DNA of 64,000 nucleotides. Origin: Pseudarthrobacter sp. SSS035 (GTDB lineage: Bacteria; Actinomycetota; Actinomycetes; Actinomycetales; Micrococcaceae). The notes under the pieces are model-generated. The model did not search any database. It had not been told where the DNA came from and saw only the letters and a list, made by a program, of their open reading frames with translations. Shown here piece after piece: positions 8,802 through 17,796 of this stretch; position 1 is the first letter of the stretch, and the number at the start of each line of letters is the position of its first letter. The stretch spans positions 2,914,001-2,978,000 of the forward strand of contig NZ_CP096882.1 in the NCBI RefSeq assembly GCF_023273875.1. Reading direction: 5' to 3'. Made by a program: the position numbers and the translations under genes.

Positions 8802-9463
8802 TGGCGGCAAAGGCCCCCAAGGTAACGGCTCCCCGGCTCTCGCCGGTCAGCCTGCAGGATGTCACGGATGATCCGGCCCCGGACTTCCAGCGTGGTGAAA
8901 GGTACGACGGCGTCCGGTACAGCCGGGCGGTCGCCGATGGTCTGGAGCTGAGCGGCACGGATTTTGCCGAGTGTGAGTTCCAGGGCGTCTCCTTCAATGA
9001 CACCCAGCTCCGCGGGGCCACGTTCCGGGACTGTATCCTGTCCGAGCTGTACGCGCCGGTGTTCCGGGCCGCCCGCTCCACGTGGCGGGACGTGCAGCTG
9101 AACAATCCCCGGCTGGGCTCGGCTGAGCTGTATGAGACGGGCTGGCAGTCGGTCCGGATTGACGGCGGCAAGCTGGACTTCCTGAATCTGCGCGGGTCCA
9201 AGCTGACGGACGTTGTCATCAGCGATTGCATCATCAACGAACTGGACCTCGGTTCCGCCTCCGGGACGCGCGTGGCGCTGAAGAACTGCACTATCGGCAC
9301 CCTGGATCTCACAGGCTCGCGGCTGAAGGATTTTGATCTTCGCGGCACGGATTTCCGGACCATCAGCGGCCTCGGCAGCCTGGCCGGCGTGGTGATCGAC
9401 GACTATCAGCTGAGCCTGCTGGCGCCGCTCCTGGCCGGGCACCTCGGCGTCCTTGTCCTGTGA
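8801..9463 (+). CDS. Pentapeptide repeat protein
   Basis: The 220-aa protein carries A(D/N)LxF-like repeats across about residues 45-195 (LSGTDFAECEFQGVSF, LRGATFRDCIL, LDLTGSRLKDFDLRGTDF). These are expected to form a right-handed quadrilateral beta-helix. Some relatives protect DNA gyrase by mimicking DNA; most have no known role. The GTG start overlaps the stop of the SRPBCC gene. Cellular location is probably cytoplasmic. Confidence 0.82.
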   Translation: MAAKAPKVTAPRLSPVSLQDVTDDPAPDFQRGERYDGVRYSRAVADGLELSGTDFAECEFQGVSFNDTQLRGATFRDCILSELYAPVFRAARSTWRDVQLNNPRLGSAELYETGWQSVRIDGGKLDFLNLRGSKLTDVVISDCIINELDLGSASGTRVALKNCTIGTLDLTGSRLKDFDLRGTDFRTISGLGSLAGVVIDDYQLSLLAPLLAGHLGVLVL

Positions 9464-9479
9464 GTGTAGTCTTTATAGA

Positions 9480-9494
9480 ACGAACGGTCGGTAA
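9480..9494. promoter_or_regulatory. TetR-type operator A (PaaR-like), before the thiolase operon
   Basis: ACGAACGGTCGGTAA lies 62 bp upstream of the thiolase ATG and differs by one base from the site next to the tetR gene (21792-21806). The shared form with sites B and C is CGAACGnnCGGTnA. It is probably the operator of the phenylacetate regulator. Confidence 0.7.
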
Positions 9495-9555
9495 ATAGGG
9501 CGGTCACTGGACGGCCCCGAAGATTCCGGCTCCCTGGCGTAAAGGATTTGTTCTT

Positions 9556-10767
9556 ATGGTCGAGGCTTTTCTTGTTGGCGGCGTCCGCACTCCCGTGGGT
9601 AGATATGGCGGTGCGTTATCGGCGGTCCGCCCTGATGATCTGGCTGCACTGGTGATCCGGGAGGCCGTGTCCCGTGCGGGCCTAGACCCGGACAGTATCG
9701 AGGAAGTCATCCTGGGCAACGCAAACGGCGCTGGCGAGGAGAACCGCAACGTGGCCCGGATGGCAGTCCTGCTGGCCGGGCTTCCCCTCCACATCCCGGG
9801 CATCACGGTTAACCGGCTGTGCGCGTCAGGGTTGAGCGCCATCATCCAGGCCAGCCACATGATCAAGTCCGGCGCCGCGGACGTGGTGATCGCCGGTGGC
9901 GTGGAGTCCATGAGCCGCGCGCCGTGGGCCCAGGAGAAGCCCGCCACGGCGTTCGCAAAGCCGGGACGGATCTTTGACACCTCTATCGGCTGGCGCTTCG
10001 TCAACCCGCTGTTCCAGAAGGGCCAGCTGGCGCGGGACGGCAAGATGACCTACTCCATGCCGGAAACCGCAGAGGAAGTGGCACGCGTGGACGGCATCAC
10101 CCGCGAGGACGCCGACGCCTTCGCGGTCCGCTCCCACGAGCGTTCCCTCGCCGCCATTGCCGCAGGGCGCTTCAGGGACGAGATCGTCCCGGTGACGGTG
10201 AAGTCCCGCAAGGCCGAAACGGTGGTGGACACTGACGAAGGCCCGCGGGCCGGCACCACCCTGGAGGTCCTCGCCGGGCTGCGCCCCGTGGTTCCGGGCG
10301 GGTCCGTGGTCACGGCCGGGAACTCGTCCACGCTGAACGACGGCGCTTCGGCCATCATCGTCGCGTCCGAGGCCGCCATCGCCCGGCTGGGCCTGACGCC
10401 GAGGGCCCGGATCATCGACGGCGCCTCAGCCGGCTGCGAACCCGAAATCATGGGCATCGGCCCGGTCCCGGCGACGCAGAAAGTGCTCGCACGGAGCGGC
10501 CTCAGCGCTGGTGACCTGGGCGCCGTCGAGCTTAACGAAGCGTTCGCCACGCAGTCGCTCGCGAGCATGCGCCGGCTCGGGCTGGACCCGGACACCGTGA
10601 ACAACGACGGCGGCGCCATCAGTCTGGGGCATCCGCTCGGTTCCAGCGGCTCACGGATTGCCATCACCCTGCTGGGCCGGATGGAACGCGAGGACGCCAA
10701 GATCGGGCTGGCAACGATGTGCATCGGCGTCGGCCAGGGCACCGCGATGCTGCTGGAGCGCATCTGA
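9556..10767 (+). CDS. Acyl-CoA thiolase, 3-oxoadipyl-CoA / acetyl-CoA acetyltransferase type
   Basis: The 403-aa thiolase has the acyl-binding Cys89 in VNRLCASGLSAI, the His motif GHPLGSSGSR and the second catalytic Cys in TMCIGVGQG. Length is normal. In a phenylacetate cluster the expected reactions are thiolytic cleavage of 3-oxoadipyl-CoA and of the 3-oxo-dehydrosuberyl-CoA intermediate (the PaaJ role). The sequence alone does not exclude a general acetoacetyl-CoA thiolase. The ATG follows AAAGGA at 9 bp. The stop shares a base with the ATG of the next gene. A TetR-type operator lies upstream. Confidence 0.88.
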   Translation: MVEAFLVGGVRTPVGRYGGALSAVRPDDLAALVIREAVSRAGLDPDSIEEVILGNANGAGEENRNVARMAVLLAGLPLHIPGITVNRLCASGLSAIIQASHMIKSGAADVVIAGGVESMSRAPWAQEKPATAFAKPGRIFDTSIGWRFVNPLFQKGQLARDGKMTYSMPETAEEVARVDGITREDADAFAVRSHERSLAAIAAGRFRDEIVPVTVKSRKAETVVDTDEGPRAGTTLEVLAGLRPVVPGGSVVTAGNSSTLNDGASAIIVASEAAIARLGLTPRARIIDGASAGCEPEIMGIGPVPATQKVLARSGLSAGDLGAVELNEAFATQSLASMRRLGLDPDTVNNDGGAISLGHPLGSSGSRIAITLLGRMEREDAKIGLATMCIGVGQGTAMLLERI

Positions 10768-11591
10768 TGCCCGCCCCGGAAAGCGCGAACGGACACTTAA
10801 GCACCCCTCCGGAAAGCGCGAACGGACACTTAAGCACCCGCGACTTCCGCACGCTCCTGGTCGAGGAGCGTGAGGACCGCGTGGTGGTCCTCCTCAACCG
10901 ACCGGAAGTCCGGAATGCCATCGACCAGCAGATGGTGGACGAACTGCACGTGGTCTGCGCTGCGCTGGAGCAGAATCCCAAAGTCCTGATCATTGCAGGG
11001 GTCGACGGCGTCTTTGCCTCGGGTGCGGACATCGCCCAGCTGCGCGAGCGGCGCCGCGATGATGCGTTGCAGGGCATCAATTCCACTATTTTCGTGCGGA
11101 TCGCGAAGCTGCCCATGCCGGTCATTGCCGCCCTGGACGGGTACTGCCTGGGCGGCGGCGCCGAGCTCGCCTACGCCGCAGACTTCCGGATCGGAACGCC
11201 CAGTGTCCGGATCGGCAACCCCGAAACAGGGCTGGGGATCCTCGCTGCGGCCGGGGCAAGCTGGCGCCTCAAGGTGCTAGTGGGGGAGCCGTTGGCCAAG
11301 CAGATCCTGCTCGCGGGCCTGGTCCTCCGCGCCGAGGAGGCTCTGGCCGCTAGCCTCATCACCGAAATCCACGAGGCACCGGAACTGATGGATGCCGCGC
11401 ACAACCTGGCGGACCGGATCGGCCGCCAGGACCCGCTGGCCGTGCGGATTACAAAGTCCGTGTTCCACGCTCCGGCCGAAGCCCACCCGCTGATTGACCA
11501 GCTGGCACAGGGGATCCTTTTTGAATCCCAGGCCAAGTTTGACCGCATGCAGGCTTTCCTCGACAAGAAATCAGAGAAGAAGAAACCATGA
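10767..11591 (+). CDS. Enoyl-CoA hydratase/isomerase (crotonase) of the phenylacetate cluster
   Basis: The 274-aa crotonase has oxyanion-hole segments FASGADIAQL and GYCLGGGAELA and the downstream GNPETGLGI block. It probably hydrates 2,3-dehydroadipyl-CoA (the PaaF role); a PaaG-like isomerase role cannot be excluded. The first 24 residues are odd: the 10-residue block PESANGHLST occurs twice because a 31-bp DNA word is repeated inside the gene. The normal crotonase N-terminus begins only at about residue 25 (DFRTLLVEE). ATG 10767 overlaps the thiolase stop (TGATG). The stop overlaps the next start (ATGA), so the three genes are coupled. Confidence 0.88.
   Translation: MPAPESANGHLSTPPESANGHLSTRDFRTLLVEEREDRVVVLLNRPEVRNAIDQQMVDELHVVCAALEQNPKVLIIAGVDGVFASGADIAQLRERRRDDALQGINSTIFVRIAKLPMPVIAALDGYCLGGGAELAYAADFRIGTPSVRIGNPETGLGILAAAGASWRLKVLVGEPLAKQILLAGLVLRAEEALAASLITEIHEAPELMDAAHNLADRIGRQDPLAVRITKSVFHAPAEAHPLIDQLAQGILFESQAKFDRMQAFLDKKSEKKKP
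10776..10839. repeat. 31-bp word in direct repeat (33-bp period) inside the crotonase 5' end
   Basis: Two copies, from 10776 and 10809, carry the core AGCGCGAACGGACACTT. The same core occurs inverted at 21831-21850, just after paaK. The 33-bp period keeps the frame open and adds PESANGHLST twice. Confidence 0.9.
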
Positions 11592-12448
11592 CGAACCCGA
11601 ACCTTCCCTCCACCGTCGGCGTCCTTGGCGGCGGCCGCATGGGCGCGGGGATCGCCCACGCCTTCCTGATCAACGGGGCCAACGTCCTGGTGGTGGAGCG
11701 CGATGAAGCGTCCGCCGAAGCCGCCCGGGAACGCGTGGAATCCGCCGCCGCCAAGAGCATCGAACGCGGAGCCACTGACGGCAACCTGGATGAGATGGTG
11801 TCGCGGCTCGCCATCACGGTCGATTACGACGACTTCAAGGACCGCCAGCTGGTGGTGGAGGCCGTTCCCGAAGACTGGGACCTGAAAGTCACCTCGCTCC
11901 GCGGCATCGAGGAGCGCCTGGCCGACGACGCCTACCTGGCCTCCAACACGTCGTCACTGTCCGTCAACGGCTTGGCCCGCGAACTCAGGCGGCCGCAGAA
12001 CTTCCTCGGCCTGCACTTCTTCAACCCCGTTCCTGCCTCCACGCTTATCGAAGTGGTGCTCGGCGAGCAGACGTCCCCGGATCTGGCCGAGGCGGCGAAA
12101 CGGTGGGTCGAGGCACTCGGTAAGACCGCCGTCGTCGTCAATGACGCACCCGGCTTTGCCTCGTCACGGCTGGGCGTGGCCATCGCGCTGGAGGCGATGC
12201 GCATGGTGGAGGAGGGGGTGGCGTCGGCGGCGGACATCGACGCCGCGATGGTGCTGGGCTACAAGCACCCCACCGGGCCGCTGCGAACCACGGACATTGT
12301 GGGCCTGGACGTGCGGCTGGGCATCGCCGAGTACCTGCATTCCACGCTGGGGGAGCGGTTCGCACCGCCGCAGATCCTCAAGGATAAGGTGGCCCGCGGA
12401 GAGCTTGGACGGAAGACGGGCAAGGGATTCTTCGACTGGGCTGAGTAG
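11588..12448 (+). CDS. paaH: 3-hydroxyacyl-CoA dehydrogenase (PaaH / HbdA-like)
   Basis: The 286-aa protein has the NAD-binding motif VLGGGRMGAGIAHAF (residues 11-25), the NTSSLSV block and the catalytic-His motif GLHFFNPVP, then a C-terminal helical dimerisation domain (GYKHPTGPLRTTDIVGLDVR). It oxidises 3-hydroxyadipyl-CoA to 3-oxoadipyl-CoA in phenylacetate degradation, by context. A 3-hydroxybutyryl-CoA dehydrogenase role is the alternative. The ATGA overlap with the crotonase gene supports one operon that begins with the thiolase. Confidence 0.88.
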   Translation: MTNPNLPSTVGVLGGGRMGAGIAHAFLINGANVLVVERDEASAEAARERVESAAAKSIERGATDGNLDEMVSRLAITVDYDDFKDRQLVVEAVPEDWDLKVTSLRGIEERLADDAYLASNTSSLSVNGLARELRRPQNFLGLHFFNPVPASTLIEVVLGEQTSPDLAEAAKRWVEALGKTAVVVNDAPGFASSRLGVAIALEAMRMVEEGVASAADIDAAMVLGYKHPTGPLRTTDIVGLDVRLGIAEYLHSTLGERFAPPQILKDKVARGELGRKTGKGFFDWAE

Positions 12449-12457
12449 GATTTCCGG

Positions 12458-13066
12458 GTGACCCTCTTTGAACCCATCACCCTGACCGGCCGGCACGTGA
12501 TTCTTGAGCCGCTGAAGCACGATCACCATGACGGCCTGGTGGCGGCCGCACAGGATGGCGAGCTGTGGAAGCTCTGGTACACCTCCGTCCCGGCGCCGGA
12601 CGGGATGGCGGCGGAGATCGACCGCAGGCTGGCCATGCAGGAGCAGGGGTCCATGCTGCCGTTCACCACCCGGCTGATCGATCCTGCCACCGGCGGCCCG
12701 GGCCGGATCATCGGCATGACCACTTACTGCAATATCGACGCCGGCACGCCCCGGGTGGAGGTCGGCTACACGTGGAACGCCGCGTCGGTCCACGGCACCG
12801 GCACCAACCCTGACTCCAAGCTGCTGCTGTTGCGGCACGCGTTCGAAACCCTGGGCTGCGTGGCCGTGGAGTTTTGTACGCACTGGCTGAACCACCAATC
12901 CAGGGAAGCGATCGCCAGGCTGGGTGCGAAGCAGGACGGCGTGCTGCGCAGCCACAGCCGGACCAGCGACGGCGTCCTGCGCGACACCGTGGTGTTCTCT
13001 ATCCTGGAGCACGAGTGGCCGATGGTCCGGAACGGGCTGGAGCACCGACTCGCCAAGCACGCGTGA
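12458..13066 (+). CDS. GNAT N-acetyltransferase (RimJ-like)
   Basis: The 202-aa protein matches the RimJ/RimL-type GNAT branch: N-terminal LTGRHVILEPL, central VGYTWNAASVHGTGTN with the acetyl-CoA-binding loop, and late FCTHWLNHQSREAIARLGAKQDG. The GTG start lies 9 bp after the dehydrogenase stop, so it may be cotranscribed with the phenylacetate genes, though no link to that pathway is evident. The acceptor is unknown. Confidence 0.82.
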   Translation: MTLFEPITLTGRHVILEPLKHDHHDGLVAAAQDGELWKLWYTSVPAPDGMAAEIDRRLAMQEQGSMLPFTTRLIDPATGGPGRIIGMTTYCNIDAGTPRVEVGYTWNAASVHGTGTNPDSKLLLLRHAFETLGCVAVEFCTHWLNHQSREAIARLGAKQDGVLRSHSRTSDGVLRDTVVFSILEHEWPMVRNGLEHRLAKHA

Positions 13067-13077
13067 CGGCCGGATCT

Positions 13078-13143
13078 CCGAGTTTTTGTCCAGATAAACG
13101 CCTCAGCCGAGGGCAAAGTGGCGTTATCTGGACAAAAACTCGG
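13078..13143. repeat. Intergenic inverted repeat, word CCGAGTTTTTGTCCAGATAA
   Basis: Arms at 13078-13102 and 13120-13143 are inverse copies differing by one inserted base, around an 18-nt spacer. It fills the gap between the convergent GNAT and SGNH genes, starting 12 bp after one stop and ending 7 bp before the other. It may terminate both transcripts. No T tract beyond the arm. Confidence 0.88.
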
Positions 13144-13149
13144 GAGGGG

Positions 13150-13980
13150 CTAGTTCCGACTGAAGGCACCCTGGCTGGCCAATGATGCAAAGTAGCCGTG
13201 CCGATAGCCCTCTCCGTTGGGGTGGAAATTGGCGGGATTCTGAATGGTGGCGGCATTGAAGTTGATCCAGGGCTCGGCTGAGCCAATGCCATGGCCTGCG
13301 AAGGCCGGTGCGACATCGACGAACTCAGCACCAGTTCCAAGTGCGGTCAAGCGGATAACATCGTTCAGCCCAGCAGTCAGTTGATTGACCACGCCTGCCC
13401 GGGGATCCGGAAAGGTCGGATCAAACAGCATCGGATAGCCGGTAAACACGATTCGTGCGCCAGGTGCCTGCGCGTCGACCGCTAGGCTAAGGCCAGCCAA
13501 GCCTTGCACGAGTGCGCTTGTGCTGGGATTGTCGCGTGCGTCCTGAAGCATTGCAGCACGAACTGCAGCGGCCCCCAGACATGCATCCGGAGCTGCGAAG
13601 CAGGTGGCCAACAAACCCGTAGTGTCGAGGTCATTACCGCCGACGGTGATCGTGATGATCTCGGCGCCGGCGAGGCTGGCCGGGAGGTTGCCGGCAACTG
13701 CTCCAATCGTGTACCCCGAGCAAGCTGCATTCGCCGTTAGCTCCAGTCCCCGGAGGTTGTCCGCAATGACCGGGTATCCCTTACGGCTCACAAAGCAGGT
13801 CCGGTCTGTGTAAGGTGCCGCGCCCTGCCCCGCGGCGTAGGAATCGCCCAGCGCCACATAGTCGATTCGTGGCGTGGTCGCCGCTTCGGCCGGGATGACC
13901 GTGAAGCCCAAAGCCATTGCCATGGTGGCGAGGCCGGCCGCAAAAGCCGAGCGTCGTCGTCGTACTCCAGAACGTGCCAT
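13150..13980 (-). CDS. Secreted SGNH/GDSL hydrolase (lipase/esterase)
   Basis: The 276-aa protein has a Sec signal peptide (RRRR, hydrophobic stretch, cleavage near AEA at about residues 31-33). The SGNH blocks are present: block I GDSYAAG with the nucleophile Ser, the oxyanion Gly in the TANAACSGYT region, block III GGND, and block V FHPNGEGY with the catalytic His. Six Cys residues suggest disulfides outside the cell. It belongs with actinobacterial secreted lipases and esterases; the substrate is unknown. A related but broken gene lies at 50343-51556. Confidence 0.9.
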   Translation of the reverse strand: MARSGVRRRRSAFAAGLATMAMALGFTVIPAEAATTPRIDYVALGDSYAAGQGAAPYTDRTCFVSRKGYPVIADNLRGLELTANAACSGYTIGAVAGNLPASLAGAEIITITVGGNDLDTTGLLATCFAAPDACLGAAAVRAAMLQDARDNPSTSALVQGLAGLSLAVDAQAPGARIVFTGYPMLFDPTFPDPRAGVVNQLTAGLNDVIRLTALGTGAEFVDVAPAFAGHGIGSAEPWINFNAATIQNPANFHPNGEGYRHGYFASLASQGAFSRN

Positions 13981-14178
13981 TGAATTTTCCCCTTTTGACT
14001 ATCTATTTGAGTAACTAACACAGGCATGTAACAGCCACCGTACGCCTCGCTCAAAGGCAGGTCACGGGCCCGGAGTACTCGATTTTCTGCGCCGCTACAC
14101 TGTCCGGTACCTGCCCATCGCGTGCGGGCGGTGGCGGCTGTGTGGTTAGCTGTCCGGGTGGAGACGACAGGGGGAGCC

Positions 14179-14874
14179 GTGAGCTGGGACGGAGCCGTGA
14201 ATGCCTGGCACGTTGCCGGCCGGGTTTACCGGATGGGGCGCCGCGAATGGCTCACCGAGGCAGGTTGGCGGCAGGCGTACGACGACGGCGTCCGCACCGT
14301 GATTGATCTCCGTAACTCCCGTGAAGCGCAGCGCCGGGACACCGACCCTGCGGTGACCGAAGCGGCCTGGTCCGGCGTCACGATCGTCGCCGCACCCACT
14401 GAAGAACCCGATGATCCGCGGTTCACCGCTGTCTGCGGACCGTACCTCAATGATCCCGCCCATTATTTGCACAACGTCCGGCTCTACCCGGAGAAGTTCG
14501 TGGCGGTGTTCCGCGCTGTCGCGGCAGCCGAGGCCGGTGCCATCGTCATTCACTGCGCGGCGGGACGGGACCGGAGCGGCATGGTGGCGGCCATGCTGCA
14601 GGACCTCGCCGGCGACCCGGACCAGCTCATTGCGGACGGCTACGCCCAAGCCGCCCGAGGCATCAACGAACGTTTCCGGACGCACGGCCCGCCCCATGCT
14701 GGCGAACGCTACATCGACGACGCCGACCTGACACCCCTGCTGGAGCGGCGCGGCCGGGCCGTGGTGGAGTTTGTCCGGGAGCTGGACACCCGCACCTTCC
14801 TGCTGCGCAACGGCCTGTCCGAGGCCGATCTGGGCGCTGTCCTGAGCCTGCTCGGCAGCCGGGTGGCGCCATGA
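14179..14874 (+). CDS. Tyrosine-protein phosphatase, Y_phosphatase3 type
   Basis: The 231-aa protein has the phosphatase P-loop HCAAGRDRSG with C126 and R132. The N-terminal block (VAGRVYRMGRR, VRTVIDLRNSRE) is typical of the family of bacterial atypical phosphatases related to lipid and Tyr phosphatases. No signal peptide. GTG 14179 is chosen for the purine-rich AGGGGGAG just upstream and the match with family N-termini; an upstream start at 14122 in the same frame is possible. The stop overlaps the next ATG. Confidence 0.85.
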   Translation: MSWDGAVNAWHVAGRVYRMGRREWLTEAGWRQAYDDGVRTVIDLRNSREAQRRDTDPAVTEAAWSGVTIVAAPTEEPDDPRFTAVCGPYLNDPAHYLHNVRLYPEKFVAVFRAVAAAEAGAIVIHCAAGRDRSGMVAAMLQDLAGDPDQLIADGYAQAARGINERFRTHGPPHAGERYIDDADLTPLLERRGRAVVEFVRELDTRTFLLRNGLSEADLGAVLSLLGSRVAP

Positions 14875-15119
14875 ATTCCATGAAGTACGTGGCGGCGTCG
14901 CTCGCGGTGGCGGGAGTGGTGATGCTTGTCGCCGGGCCGTTCTGGGCCGTCCTCGCTTCAGATTTCGGGACTACGGAGGAGAACTTCGGGCTCGGCGACG
15001 GGACCGTCGACGGCGGGTGGCTCCCGGGCCAGATCTTCCTCATGGTGGGCGGGGCAGTCTTGTGCCTGGCCGCGGTGGTGGCCGCGTATATGGCACGGCG
15101 GAGCGATGCAGATGAATAG
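14871..15119 (+). CDS. Small membrane protein, two transmembrane helices
   Basis: The 82-aa protein has hydrophobic segments at about residues 5-29 and 54-75 with a Gly/Asp-rich loop between, and a charged C-terminus (RRSDADE). I do not recognise a family. It is coupled to the phosphatase gene (ATGA overlap), and its end overlaps the start of the protease gene by 8 bp, so the three are probably one operon. Confidence 0.75.
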   Translation: MNSMKYVAASLAVAGVVMLVAGPFWAVLASDFGTTEENFGLGDGTVDGGWLPGQIFLMVGGAVLCLAAVVAAYMARRSDADE

Positions 15120-17796
15120 AACGAAAGCGACGGCACATAGTTTGAAACGCGTATTTGCGGCAGCAGCGGCTGCCGGAGTGGCACTTTCGGTGGGGCTCGG
15201 GGCCGTGCCGGCCTGGGCTGTTGAACAGCCCGCGGTTGAGCAGCCGGTCGTTGAGCCGCCTCCGGTTGCTTCGCCTGCCGTTGCGGCAGTGGCAGTGCCG
15301 GCAGCCGGATCACCGGCTGAGACGTCAGCTGGACCATCGACAGGGACAGAGGTCCCGACGTGGGTCGGCCCCTCAGCTGCGGGCCTCTCGGAAGCGGTTC
15401 TTCGTGACCTCGGCATGAGCCTGACGGAATTCAACGCTGCCGGCGCTTTGAGCCGGCGGGCAGCAGACGCCGCGGGCTCCTTGAAGTTACTGCCGGGCTA
15501 TGTGGGTATCAGCCTGAATGCCGGCAAAATCCTGGTCGAAGGCGGCGGCCCTGCCCTACAGGCAAGGGTGAATGAGCTGAACCATCCCGGTCCGGCTGAT
15601 TTTGTGCTGGTGGGTCCTCCCGCACCTGTTGCACCCGCTACGCCGGCGTTGGTTGCGGGGGATTTAGATCAGTTGTTCCAGGCCTACGTCCGGGACGTCG
15701 GAGTCCAAGGCCTTCAGGCCGTTTCCTACACCGATGGGCACTTTGTGATCCGCGCAGGGTCCGTCAACACCCCGGAATCAGAGGTCCCCGCCCCAACCGC
15801 CAGTGCGCCGACAGAGACGGCCCCGACGGCGTCTGCATCGCCGTCGTCGTCTGCAGCCCCCGGGAAGGTGACGCCCGCCGAGTTCGTGGCGCGCTACGCC
15901 AACGTTCATTTGGAAAAGGGCGCCGCGATCAAGACGGAAGATGACATCTTCGGCGGACAGGGCTACTTCATTGACAACATGGCCATTTGCTCGGCGGGCT
16001 TTGGCGCGTACAGCCCCACCGGACTGCCGCTGGTCCTGACCGCCGGACACTGCGCCGAAGACGGCTTAGCCAAAGCCGCCGGCATCGAACCCCCCACCTC
16101 CGCTCCGGCTGGCGGGTCCGCTATTCAGCGCCCGTCGATACTGGCCCCGCTCGGCACTTTCGGCTTCAGCCAGTTCGGTGGTCCAAACAACTCGGCAGCC
16201 ACGGCGGGCGGATCCAGTGTGGGCACCGACATCGCTGTCATCCAGGACATCGCCCCCGGGCTCAACCTTCAGCCGGCTGCCACCACGTGGGGCAACCCAC
16301 GTACCCCGGATCCGGTCAGGATCATCGGCACTACGGCGCCGTTCCAGGGCCAGGAGGTGTGTCGGTCCGGGCGCACAACGGGGTGGAAGTGCGGCACCGT
16401 TGGTTCAGTCGGTATCTGGATGATGCCGGGACGGAACAGCGTCCCTCCGAACTTTGACAACGACCTTCGGCCAGTCCGCGCCTTCGATTCGACGTCGGTA
16501 AAGTCAGCCGGCGGCGACTCCGGCGGCCCGTGGATCAGTGGCAACTTTGCCGTCGGAACCCACACCGGAGCCGAAAGTCTCAATGGAACACAGACCCTGG
16601 CCATTGCCGCCACCCTCCAGGACTCCATGGCCACGATCCCTGGTGGAGTGCAGCTCCAACTGTTCCTCAACAAGCCCGAACTCGTTGCACCCGTGAACCT
16701 GACATTCGCTGCCGGGGCAGATGTCACAGGACGTGTTGCCGCCGCGCCTGCTTCAACCGTGGCCGCCAATTCGAAGGTCCGCATCACGGTGGCAGGCCAG
16801 CAGCCACTCGAGGTACCGGTGGATGCCGCAGGTAACTGGTTCTTCACAGCGCCTGAGGCGCCCGGAACTTTTACATTCGCGGCTGAAACCGTCAACGGTT
16901 TCAGCCGCTCGGGCGCCGCAACTCTGACTGCCATCGTCGCTCCGTCCTCCCTTTCCACGCCCACAATCACGACGCCGGCAGCCGCACCGCTGCCAGAGCT
17001 GAAGAGTCTTGCGGGCACGGGAACACCCGGGGCCACCGTGACTCTCACAGGCGACGTGACAGGGTCCGCATTTGTCGGACCGGAGGGCCGTTGGTCAGTT
17101 CCCCTGACCGGCCCGGCCGTCTTCGGGAGGGTGGACGTGACGGCAGTGCTGTCATACACCGGAATAGCCGACAGCCCGCCCGCAACTGGAACATTTACCG
17201 TAACCCCGCCGGCCCCAATCGTTTCCAGCATCTCTAACGGGCTACACCTCCGGCAGGACGCCCTGCCGGAAACCATTTCAGGAAGCGGCGTTAGCGGCGC
17301 AGAGGTGACAGTGTCCATGGACGGCATTCCCCTGCCCAGTGCAACCGCGGGGGGCGGAACCGGGACGCGGTCTGTGGCTCGTACCGTGGCTCCGCTGGTG
17401 CTTGTAGCTGGCGGAGGATGGAGCGTGCCGTTCCCGGCCGGGTTGGCTCTCGGTACGCATACATTGTCTGTGACGGAGGCTGTTGATGGGATCGCTTCCG
17501 CCCCGGCCGTTGCGACGTTCGTCATTGATGCCCCGGCGCCGGTAGTTTTCCCTGCTGCTGCTGCTGCTGCCGTGCCGGCGGAGGTACCACCCGCGAACGG
17601 TGCGCTGCCCCCAAAACGTGACAGCGCCGCCGTCGTACTTCCGATGGGTGACAGCCGGGCCGCTAACCTGGCCAACACCGGCGCATCCGGGCTGATTCTG
17701 TTCGCCGGCCTGGCGGCTGGTGCGCTCGCCGTCGGCGGCGTGTTCCTGGTGTTGGCGAAGCGGCGGCGGAAGCGGCAGCGCCCCACCCCAAGTTGA
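15112..17796 (+). CDS. Secreted S1 (trypsin-like) protease with LANTG sorting signal
   Basis: The 894-aa protein is read from ATG 15112 (GGAG 9 bp upstream); ATG 15106 is an alternative. It has a Sec signal (LKRVFAAAAAAGVALSVGLG, cleavage near AWA), a Pro/Val-rich linker, an Ala/Pro/Ser-rich stretch, and a chymotrypsin fold with H313 (TAGHC), D373 (GTDIAV) and S470 (GGDSGGP). Roughly three Ig-like beta repeats follow. It ends with L853-A-N-T-G857, a hydrophobic segment and RRRKRQR, the layout of an LAxTG substrate of class E sortases. It is therefore probably anchored to the cell wall. The stop TGA lies inside an inverted-repeat element. Confidence 0.88.
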   Translation: MNRTKATAHSLKRVFAAAAAAGVALSVGLGAVPAWAVEQPAVEQPVVEPPPVASPAVAAVAVPAAGSPAETSAGPSTGTEVPTWVGPSAAGLSEAVLRDLGMSLTEFNAAGALSRRAADAAGSLKLLPGYVGISLNAGKILVEGGGPALQARVNELNHPGPADFVLVGPPAPVAPATPALVAGDLDQLFQAYVRDVGVQGLQAVSYTDGHFVIRAGSVNTPESEVPAPTASAPTETAPTASASPSSSAAPGKVTPAEFVARYANVHLEKGAAIKTEDDIFGGQGYFIDNMAICSAGFGAYSPTGLPLVLTAGHCAEDGLAKAAGIEPPTSAPAGGSAIQRPSILAPLGTFGFSQFGGPNNSAATAGGSSVGTDIAVIQDIAPGLNLQPAATTWGNPRTPDPVRIIGTTAPFQGQEVCRSGRTTGWKCGTVGSVGIWMMPGRNSVPPNFDNDLRPVRAFDSTSVKSAGGDSGGPWISGNFAVGTHTGAESLNGTQTLAIAATLQDSMATIPGGVQLQLFLNKPELVAPVNLTFAAGADVTGRVAAAPASTVAANSKVRITVAGQQPLEVPVDAAGNWFFTAPEAPGTFTFAAETVNGFSRSGAATLTAIVAPSSLSTPTITTPAAAPLPELKSLAGTGTPGATVTLTGDVTGSAFVGPEGRWSVPLTGPAVFGRVDVTAVLSYTGIADSPPATGTFTVTPPAPIVSSISNGLHLRQDALPETISGSGVSGAEVTVSMDGIPLPSATAGGGTGTRSVARTVAPLVLVAGGGWSVPFPAGLALGTHTLSVTEAVDGIASAPAVATFVIDAPAPVVFPAAAAAAVPAEVPPANGALPPKRDSAAVVLPMGDSRAANLANTGASGLILFAGLAAGALAVGGVFLVLAKRRRKRQRPTPS

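Noticed and set aside
10776..10839. CRISPR-like repeat
   Set aside because: Only two units with no spacers, lying inside a coding sequence; the same holds for the direct repeat at 33432-33485. No cas genes in the window.
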